NCBI GenBank assembly: GCA_013002375.1
Contig: JABDJW010000436.1
Span: 1 to 10,401, forward strand
Reading direction: 5' to 3'
DNA from: Acidimicrobiales bacterium
GTDB lineage: Bacteria > Actinomycetota > Acidimicrobiia > Acidimicrobiales > SHLQ01
DNA length: 10,401 bases
The position numbers and the translations under genes are program-made. Positions 5,721 through 10,401 of the stretch are shown here, in pieces. Each line of letters begins with the position of its first letter. Positions within the stretch are counted from its first letter, which is position 1. The notes beneath the pieces were generated by a model, which saw only the letters and a program-made list of their open reading frames with translations, did no database searches and was not told the origin of the DNA.

Positions 5721-6428
5721 ATGACCAAGCGGATCTTTCTCACCGGCGCAAACCGAGGTCTGGGCCTGGCTCTGGCGGCAGAGCTCATAGAGGCGGGGCA
5801 CGAGGTGTACGGAAGTGCCCGAGAATCCGCGCCGACCGACCTGCTGGCTCTCGATCCGGCTGGAATAGTGCAGCTCGATCAAGCCGACGAGGCGAGCGTC
5901 GATGCCGGCATCGCCGCCCTGGCCGAGCTGACGCCGACGCTCGACGTGCTCATCAACTGCGCCGGTGCCGATGCTCGCGCCTTTGGTTCGCCCGAAGACC
6001 GTCGCGGCCCGTTCGACCTCGATGGCGAGACGTTCACCAACGTGCTGCGGGTGAACGTCACGGGGCCGATGTTGATCACCCGGGCCGCCCTTCCGCTGCT
6101 ACAGCGGGGCGTCGACGCCATGATCATCAACATCAGCTCACAGCTCGGGTCGATGGAGGTCGCGGCGACCTCGGGTCGAGACACTGCGTACTGCGTATCG
6201 AAAGCCGCTCTCAACAACTACAGCGTCAAGGCCGCCGGTGCGCTGCGGGACGAAGAGATCGGGGTGGTGATGGTGCACCCCGGTTGGGTGCAGACCGACA
6301 TGGGCGGCGAGCGGGCGCCGATGACGGTCGACGAATCGAGCGCGGCGCTGGCCTCGCTGGTCGAGAAGCTCACCCTGGCCGATACCGGCCGATTTGTTCG
6401 CTGGGACGGCACCGACCACCCCTGGTGA
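5721..6428 (+). CDS. Short-chain dehydrogenase/reductase (SDR), substrate unknown
   Basis: Predicted NAD(P)-dependent cytosolic oxidoreductase of 235 residues with a Rossmann fold. Visible motifs are TGANRGLG (8-15, cofactor binding), LINCAGA (77-83, the NNAG-type motif), NVTGP (112-116), the catalytic serine at 139 or 140, Y157-CVS-K161 (YxxxK), and PGWVQTDMGG (187-196). The short length and the RFVRWDGTDHPW C-terminus resemble the small carbonyl-reductase/C-factor group of SDRs. That is inference, and the substrate cannot be read from the sequence. The ATG at 5721 is chosen because MTKRIFLTGA is a normal SDR N-terminus and the -10 box lies just upstream. An upstream in-frame TTG at 5655 would add 22 unrelated residues. 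It is separated from rplQ by the terminator. A hairpin overlaps its stop codon. Confidence 0.92.
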   Translation: MTKRIFLTGANRGLGLALAAELIEAGHEVYGSARESAPTDLLALDPAGIVQLDQADEASVDAGIAALAELTPTLDVLINCAGADARAFGSPEDRRGPFDLDGETFTNVLRVNVTGPMLITRAALPLLQRGVDAMIINISSQLGSMEVAATSGRDTAYCVSKAALNNYSVKAAGALRDEEIGVVMVHPGWVQTDMGGERAPMTVDESSAALASLVEKLTLADTGRFVRWDGTDHPW

Positions 6429-6448
6429 CCGGCGACCCTCCGGGTCAC
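6425..6448 (+). other. Stem-loop overlapping the SDR stop codon
   Basis: GTGACC (6425-6430) pairs with GGTCAC (6443-6448), and two more G-C pairs are possible inside with one bulge. There is no real T-run, so it is at best a weak terminator or an mRNA 3'-end stabiliser between the SDR and DUF2330 genes. It could also be chance in GC-rich DNA. Confidence 0.3.
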
Positions 6449-6482
6449 TTCGAGTTGCTCGCTGGCGCTCACAACGTCGCCC

Positions 6483-6491
6483 GGGAGGGGG
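6483..6491 (+). promoter_or_regulatory. Ribosome binding site supporting a GTG start at 6499
   Basis: GGGAGGGGG ends 7 nt before GTG 6499, which is in frame with the DUF2330-type gene. It is far too distant to serve the ATGs at 6538, 6553 or 6568, none of which has its own Shine-Dalgarno. This argues for the longer N-terminus. Confidence 0.55.
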
Positions 6492-6498
6492 AACTGGA

Positions 6499-7638
6499 GT
6501 GGGGCGCGAGATCGTCATACCTCCCATCAACACGACGATGGGCAACACGACGATGGGGAAGTGGATCATGCGACGGCTCTTGGGGTTCTTCGGGGTACTG
6601 GTAACAGCGATGGTGGCCCTGGCGCCCGCCGCGGCAGCTTGTGGGTTCCTGGTCTCGGCCAATGGCAGCGTCAAGCTGCTGAAGACGACCACGTTCGTGG
6701 CGTGGGAGGACGGGATCGAGCGTTACATCACCAACTTCGCCTTCGAGGGCGACGCCGAGGCCTTCGGCACGCTGATACCGCTGCCGGCCGAGCCGACCGA
6801 TGTACAGCGGGCCGGCGACTGGACGCTGCAGCGTCTGGTCCGGGAGGTCTCGCCGCCGGTCGACCGAGAACTTGCGGCGCCCGCGCTGGACTTCTTGGCC
6901 GCCGAGGGTGGCCGGGTCGAGGTGATCCTCGAGACCAAGATCGACTCGCTCGAAGTCATCGTGCTCAAGGGTGGTGGGCAGGATGTCTTGGCCTGGGTGA
7001 ACGACAACGGGTTCAACCTGCCCGAGGGTCCTGAGACCGATCACATGCTGGCGTACTACGGCGATCGCTCGCCCTACTTCCTGGCCGCCCGGTTCGATGC
7101 CGACGCCGCCGCAGCCGACGACTTCCAGTCGGGTGATGGCATCCCGGTGCAGATCACCATCCCGATCGACCGCCCCTGGGTGCCGCTGCACATCCTGCAT
7201 GGGGCCACCCCCGATCAGCAGGTGATCGAGGCCGACGTCTTCCTGCTCACCCCCGACGAGCCCCGCCTGCTGTATGGCGCCGGGTTGAACACCGTGCGTT
7301 CGGAGCCGGCCAACGACCTCCTCCTCGATGATCTGCGTTCCGATCAGAACATGGAGTGGATTCCCGATTCGGGTTGGTTCACCTATCTCGAGCTCGACAC
7401 CAAGGCCGGCAATCTGACCTATGACCTGGCGATCAGCGTCGACGGCAGCCAGCCCTCGGCCGTCGATGCCGGCCTCACGATGGTGGCCGCCGGATCCGGC
7501 TCGGTGCACCCCTCGCTCACCGCCACGCTGCCCGACGATTCGCCGGACTGGACGGCTGTCGGTTTCGTCCTCGCCGGCATGGTCGTGCTGGTCGGTGCGG
7601 CTGGTGCGGTCGGTCTGACCGCTCGCCGCGCCGGGTAG
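6499..7638 (+). CDS. DUF2330-type exported protein with C-terminal membrane anchor
   Basis: Function unknown. From GTG 6499 the product has 379 residues. Residues 24-47 (MRRLLGFFGVLVTAMVALAP then AAAA) form a signal peptide or membrane segment that ends just before C48-G49. The mature start CGFLVSANGSVKLLKTTTF, with VAWEDGIERY and TLIPLPAEP, resembles the DUF2330 family: an exported beta-rich protein with a cysteine at the mature start. That assignment is from memory of the family pattern. Near the C-terminus, TAVGFVLAGMVVLVGAAGAV followed by LTARRAG is a transmembrane helix with a basic cytoplasmic tail, so the bulk faces outside. AAAAC is a loose lipobox, so lipidation at C48 is possible but weak. 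A shorter product from ATG 6568 (356 residues) would give a more typical signal peptide; the ribosome binding site favours 6499. A 15-bp tandem duplication lies in this N-terminal stretch. The neighbours do not explain its role. Confidence 0.82.
   Translation: MGREIVIPPINTTMGNTTMGKWIMRRLLGFFGVLVTAMVALAPAAAACGFLVSANGSVKLLKTTTFVAWEDGIERYITNFAFEGDAEAFGTLIPLPAEPTDVQRAGDWTLQRLVREVSPPVDRELAAPALDFLAAEGGRVEVILETKIDSLEVIVLKGGGQDVLAWVNDNGFNLPEGPETDHMLAYYGDRSPYFLAARFDADAAAADDFQSGDGIPVQITIPIDRPWVPLHILHGATPDQQVIEADVFLLTPDEPRLLYGAGLNTVRSEPANDLLLDDLRSDQNMEWIPDSGWFTYLELDTKAGNLTYDLAISVDGSQPSAVDAGLTMVAAGSGSVHPSLTATLPDDSPDWTAVGFVLAGMVVLVGAAGAVGLTARRAG
6528..6557 (+). repeat. Perfect 15-bp tandem duplication
   Basis: CAACACGACGATGGG occurs twice back to back (6528-6542 and 6543-6557) with no mismatch. 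In frame it encodes NTTMG twice just before the signal peptide core. Each copy carries an ATG in frame with the gene. The lack of divergence suggests a recent duplication. Confidence 0.9.
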
Positions 7639-7645
7639 CGCGCGG

Positions 7646-7675
7646 GTGACGCTGAGCCAGGGCGGGCGCTAGGTT
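7646..7675 (+). promoter_or_regulatory. Probable promoter of the aldolase-like gene (leaderless)
   Basis: GTGACG (7646-7651) and TAGGTT (7670-7675) are 18 bp apart. The -10 box ends 6 nt before ATG 7682, so the mRNA would begin at about the start codon. The intervening GAGGTG touches the ATG directly and is too close to act as a Shine-Dalgarno for it. Confidence 0.5.
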
Positions 7676-7681
7676 GAGGTG

Positions 7682-8494
7682 ATGACTGACGTCGCCGAAG
7701 CTTTCGCCAACTCGGACTTTGCTCCGCAGCGAGAAGATCTCGTCTTCCCGCTTCCACCCACGTTCGACAACCTCGATGACGAGCGCCAACACCGCAAGCA
7801 AAAGCTCGCCGGTGCACTGCGCCTCTTCGGAAAGCTCGGTTTCGCCGAGGGCGTGGCCGGTCACATCACGGTGCGCGATCCGGAGGAGACCGACCACTTC
7901 TGGGTCAACCCCTTCGGTGTGAACTTCAAACACATGAAGGTCTCCGATCTCATCCTGGTCAACCACGAGGGTGAGGTCGTGCACGGCAACCGGCCGGTCA
8001 ACAAGGCGGCCTTCGCGATCCACGGCGCCATCCACCAGGCTCGCCCCGACGTGATGGCCGCGGCGCACAGCCACTCGATCTTCGGCAAGGCGTTCTCGGC
8101 GCTCGGCCGACCGCTGCGCATGATCACCCAGGACGCCGCCATGTTCTACAACGACTGGGTCATCCACACCGACAGCGGTGGTGCGATCGTGAACGACATC
8201 GCCGACGGCATGAAGATGACCGACACCCTGGGCGACAAGAAGGCGCTGATCCATCGCAACCACGGCCTGATCACGGTGGCCGACACCGTCGACGCCGCCG
8301 CGTGGTGGTTCATCGCCCTCGAGCGGGCGTGCCAGGTGCAACTGGTGGCTGAGGCCGCCGGCGAGCCGCACGAGATCCCGCATGAGGCATCGCAATACAG
8401 TTACGACCAGTCGGGCAACCCAGCCGCCGGCTGGTTCCAGTTCCAGCCGTTGTGGGACGAAATCTCGCGCGAACAGCCCGATCTGTTCGACTGA
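7682..8494 (+). CDS. Class II aldolase/adducin-family protein
   Basis: A 270-residue cytosolic protein of the class II (zinc-dependent) aldolase/adducin fold. The metal-binding histidines are visible: H129 and H131 in AAAHSHSIFGKAFS and H194 in HRNHGLIT. Other family marks are EGVAGHITVRDP (56-67), WVNPFGVNF (74-82) and HGAIHQARPDV (114-124). In sugar-phosphate aldolases such as fuculose-phosphate aldolase, a catalytic glutamate lies four residues before the histidine of the MHLAIY helix. Here that position is A110 (NKAAFAIH). It therefore probably belongs to the large uncharacterised subgroup and may not do retro-aldol chemistry. The substrate is unknown. GTG 7679 just before the ATG is a less likely start. 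It is first in a tight group with truA (23-nt gap) and a PAP2 gene, preceded by its own promoter. Confidence 0.9.
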   Translation: MTDVAEAFANSDFAPQREDLVFPLPPTFDNLDDERQHRKQKLAGALRLFGKLGFAEGVAGHITVRDPEETDHFWVNPFGVNFKHMKVSDLILVNHEGEVVHGNRPVNKAAFAIHGAIHQARPDVMAAAHSHSIFGKAFSALGRPLRMITQDAAMFYNDWVIHTDSGGAIVNDIADGMKMTDTLGDKKALIHRNHGLITVADTVDAAAWWFIALERACQVQLVAEAAGEPHEIPHEASQYSYDQSGNPAAGWFQFQPLWDEISREQPDLFD

Positions 8495-8517
8495 TCGAGC
8501 GTTCGCCCGCCACCGCC

Positions 8518-9381
8518 ATGCGGGTTCGAGCCACCGTCGCCTACGACGGTGCACCGTTCCGAGGGTTCGCCGTCAACGATGGTGTCCGCACCGTCGCGGG
8601 CGATCTCACCGACGCCCTCGGTCAGGTGCTGCAGCAGCCGGTCACCCTCACCTGCGCCGGTCGGACCGACAAGGGCGTGCACGGGCGCGGCCAGGTGGTC
8701 TCGTTCGACATCGCGCCGCCCGCCGGCGGTGGTGAAACGGTCGATCTCGACGACCTGCAGCTGGCTCTCAACAAGATGTGTGGCCCGAGTATCGTCGTGT
8801 CCGGGTTGCGACGGGCCGCCGCCGACTTCGACGCCCGGTTCGGCGCGACCTCGCGCACCTACCGGTATCGCATCCTGAATCGGGCCCATGGCGATCCGTT
8901 GCTGGCGCCGACCGTCTGGCACGTCGGGCCGCCGCTCGATGTCGAAGCCATGCAGGCCGCGATGGCTCCGTTGCTGGGCGAGCATGACTTTTCCTCGTTC
9001 TGTCGGAAGCAGAAGCCGGCCGCCGATGGTCGGGTCCCACCGCTCACCCGCCGGCTCTTCCGGGCGGACTGGATCCGCCCGCGACCGGTTGAAAGCGCTG
9101 ACGAGCCCACGAACCCCGACGGGCCCAAACTCCCTGACGAACCCGGCGCAACCGGGCTCGATTCGGACCTGCTGCAGCTCGAGATCCAGGCCAGCTCGTT
9201 CTGCCAGCAGATGGTGCGTAGCATCGCCGGCTTGGCCGTGGAGGTCGGCCTTGGTCGCAAGCGGCCGGCCGACGTTGCCGAGATACTGGCCTCCCGTGAC
9301 CGGTCCCGAGCCGGCCAGATGGCGCCGCCCCAAGGCCTGATCCTCTGGGCGGTCGGCTACGGCGAAACCGGGGCCGACTGA
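8518..9381 (+). CDS. truA: tRNA pseudouridine(38-40) synthase
   Basis: TruA converts uridines 38, 39 and 40 of the tRNA anticodon stem-loop to pseudouridine. The 287-residue product starts MRVRATVAYDGAPFRGFA. It has the catalytic motif CAGRTDKGVHG with D51 as the nucleophile, then FGATSRTYRYRI (108-119), HDFSSFC (156-162), SSFCQQMVRSIAGLAVEVG (226-244) and APPQGLILWAVGY (269-281). One deviation is GVHG where most family members have GVHA. A Pro/Asp/Glu-rich stretch of about 30 residues (187-217, around PTNPDGPKLPDEPG) interrupts the usual sequence between the two halves and looks like a flexible surface loop. The ATG at 8518 matches the family N-terminus. It lies 23 nt after the aldolase-like gene and 1 nt before the PAP2 gene, so co-transcription is likely. 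Its usual partner rplQ is far upstream. Confidence 0.97.
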   Translation: MRVRATVAYDGAPFRGFAVNDGVRTVAGDLTDALGQVLQQPVTLTCAGRTDKGVHGRGQVVSFDIAPPAGGGETVDLDDLQLALNKMCGPSIVVSGLRRAAADFDARFGATSRTYRYRILNRAHGDPLLAPTVWHVGPPLDVEAMQAAMAPLLGEHDFSSFCRKQKPAADGRVPPLTRRLFRADWIRPRPVESADEPTNPDGPKLPDEPGATGLDSDLLQLEIQASSFCQQMVRSIAGLAVEVGLGRKRPADVAEILASRDRSRAGQMAPPQGLILWAVGYGETGAD

Positions 9382-9382
9382 C

Positions 9383-10216
9383 ATGTGGCTGCCGTGGGAC
9401 TACGCCCTTGGTCTGGCCGCCGTTCTGGCCGTCATCGCCGGGGTCGCCCGCCAGCGCACCGATCGCCGCTCGGAGCTCGTTGCCGCGGTGGCGGCCGAGG
9501 CAACGATCGTCGCGTTGTTGTACACCCTGTGGCAGCTCGCCGGTCGATTGTCGGTGATCAACATCGAGGGGGCCTACGATCGGGCCGACCAGCTCTGGGA
9601 TCTCGAACGGGCGTTGTTCCTGCCCGACGAGGCCGCGGTGCAGGGCTGGTTGTTGCCGCACGAGCTCTGGGTACAGGCATCGAACATCTACTACGCCGGC
9701 GCCCACGTGCCCGGTATGGGCATCTTCCTGGTCTGGATGTTCTTCCGCCATCGCGACCGCTATCGGCCGTGGCGCAATGTCCTGGCCGCGCTCACCGGTG
9801 CCTGTCTGCTGATCCAGCTCGTGCCGGTCGCGCCCCCTCGGTTCATCGATCGCTTCGGCATCGTCGACACCGGCATCGAGTACGGCCAGAGCGTCTACGC
9901 CTCCTTCGGCTCGACCGCAGCTGGGCAGCTGCAGGCCATGCCGTCGATCCACGTGGCGTGGGCCATGCTGATCGCGCTGGCGCTGTGGCCGCTCGGCGGC
10001 TGGGCCCGCTGGATGGGGGTGGCCCACGCCGTGCTCACCAACTACGTCGTCGTCGTGACCGGCAACCACTACTGGCTCGACGGCGTCGTCGCCGCCGTTC
10101 TACTGGTCGGTCTGGTGCCGATCGAACGCTGGGTGCGCGACCACCTCGTCGGCCGAGTGCGGCTTGCCGATATGGGCGAACCGGTCGATGCGGTGGTGGC
10201 GGCGGTCGGCGAGTAA
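9383..10216 (+). CDS. PAP2-superfamily integral membrane protein (PAP2_3 / inositol-phosphotransferase-like)
   Basis: A 277-residue polytopic membrane protein with about six hydrophobic segments: near residues 8-20, 35-55, 108-121, 134-150, 186-204 and 213-226, plus a C-terminal one at 232-247. The PAP2 motifs are present late in the protein: AMPSIHVAWA (185-194, H190) and TGNHYWLDG (226-234, H229 and D233), which form the phosphatase catalytic site. NIYYAGAHVPG (101-111) and VAPPRF (149-154) are typical of the PAP2_3 group that includes Aur1-like inositol-phosphoryl transferases. It probably hydrolyses or transfers a lipid phosphate on the outer face of the membrane. The exact substrate cannot be told. 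The start codon is 1 nt after the truA stop, which implies co-transcription, although a functional link with tRNA modification is not obvious. Confidence 0.88.
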   Translation: MWLPWDYALGLAAVLAVIAGVARQRTDRRSELVAAVAAEATIVALLYTLWQLAGRLSVINIEGAYDRADQLWDLERALFLPDEAAVQGWLLPHELWVQASNIYYAGAHVPGMGIFLVWMFFRHRDRYRPWRNVLAALTGACLLIQLVPVAPPRFIDRFGIVDTGIEYGQSVYASFGSTAAGQLQAMPSIHVAWAMLIALALWPLGGWARWMGVAHAVLTNYVVVVTGNHYWLDGVVAAVLLVGLVPIERWVRDHLVGRVRLADMGEPVDAVVAAVGE

Positions 10217-10225
10217 GAACGCTCC

Positions 10226-10401
10226 ATGGCTGATCTATCCATCTCCGCATCCGTCAACTCGGTCCTCATCAACGAATTGTTCTCGGTCGACGGCAAGGTC
10301 GCGATCGTCACCGGGGGTTCGCGTGGCATCGGCCGGATGATCGCCACCGGCCTGGTGGCCAATGGGGCCAAGGTCTACATCACCGCCCGAAAGGCCGAGG
10401 C
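10226..10401 (+). CDS. Short-chain dehydrogenase/reductase, N-terminal fragment (runs off the window)
   Basis: The first 58 residues of a second SDR. After a 20-residue lead (MADLSISASVNSV and on) comes the canonical start of the fold, FSVDGKVAIVTGGSRGIGRM, with TGGSRGIG as the NAD(P)-binding glycine motif, then VYITARKAE, where the arginine suggests NADP preference. The gene is open at the window end, so the catalytic YxxxK is not visible. This is the classical SDR type (FabG-like), and it is only distantly similar to the SDR at 5721. The start is 9 nt after the PAP2 stop, so it may belong to the same transcript. The specific substrate is unknown. Confidence 0.9.
   Translation, partial: MADLSISASVNSVLINELFSVDGKVAIVTGGSRGIGRMIATGLVANGAKVYITARKAE

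Noticed and set aside
1..10401. A novel multi-gene system, CRISPR array, mobile element or tRNA gene
   Set aside because: No spaced repeats, transposase or integrase motifs, long inverted repeats or tRNA-like cloverleaf were seen. The window is mostly a ribosomal operon plus scattered metabolic genes.

Overview
The window comes from a high-GC bacterium, most likely an actinomycetote. A position near the Acidimicrobiia is my inference from the style of the IF-1, S13 and S4 proteins, the TANNNT -10 boxes set directly against start codons, and the infA-rpmJ-rpsM-rpsK-rpsD-rpoA-rplQ order. I could not test this by a search. The core is ordinary housekeeping DNA. No mobile element, CRISPR array or defence system is visible.

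Layout. Positions 1-1214 hold the 3' part of phosphoenolpyruvate carboxylase (ppc, +). Convergent with it, on the minus strand (2073-1369), is an unfamiliar protein with a possible Fe(II)/2-oxoglutarate oxygenase signature (HxD...H...R). A tiny minus-strand ORF with a textbook lipoprotein signal runs directly into its start through a TGATG overlap. A divergent spacer with a probable promoter leads into the alpha operon on the plus strand: infA (apparently CTG start), rpmJ, rpsM (broken by one missing base), rpsK, rpsD, rpoA and rplQ. The operon is closed by a strong intrinsic terminator at 5592-5626. It supplies translation initiation, ribosome and RNA polymerase parts.

Downstream, still on the plus strand, are five accessory or tailing genes: a short-chain dehydrogenase/reductase (5721), a secreted or membrane-anchored DUF2330-type protein (6499), a class II aldolase/adducin-family protein (7682), truA (8518) and a PAP2-type membrane phosphatase/transferase (9383). 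A second SDR begins at 10226 and is cut by the window end. truA often follows rplQ in this kind of bacterium. Here three genes and a terminator separate them, and truA instead sits in a tight group with the aldolase-like and PAP2 genes.

Most worth checking: (1) the single-base frameshift in the essential gene rpsM; (2) the CTG start of infA; (3) the mini-lipoprotein ORF coupled to the oxygenase-like gene; (4) a 15-bp perfect tandem duplication in the signal-peptide region of the DUF2330 gene; (5) identical TAGGTT boxes 6-8 nt before two start codons, which suggest leaderless mRNAs.
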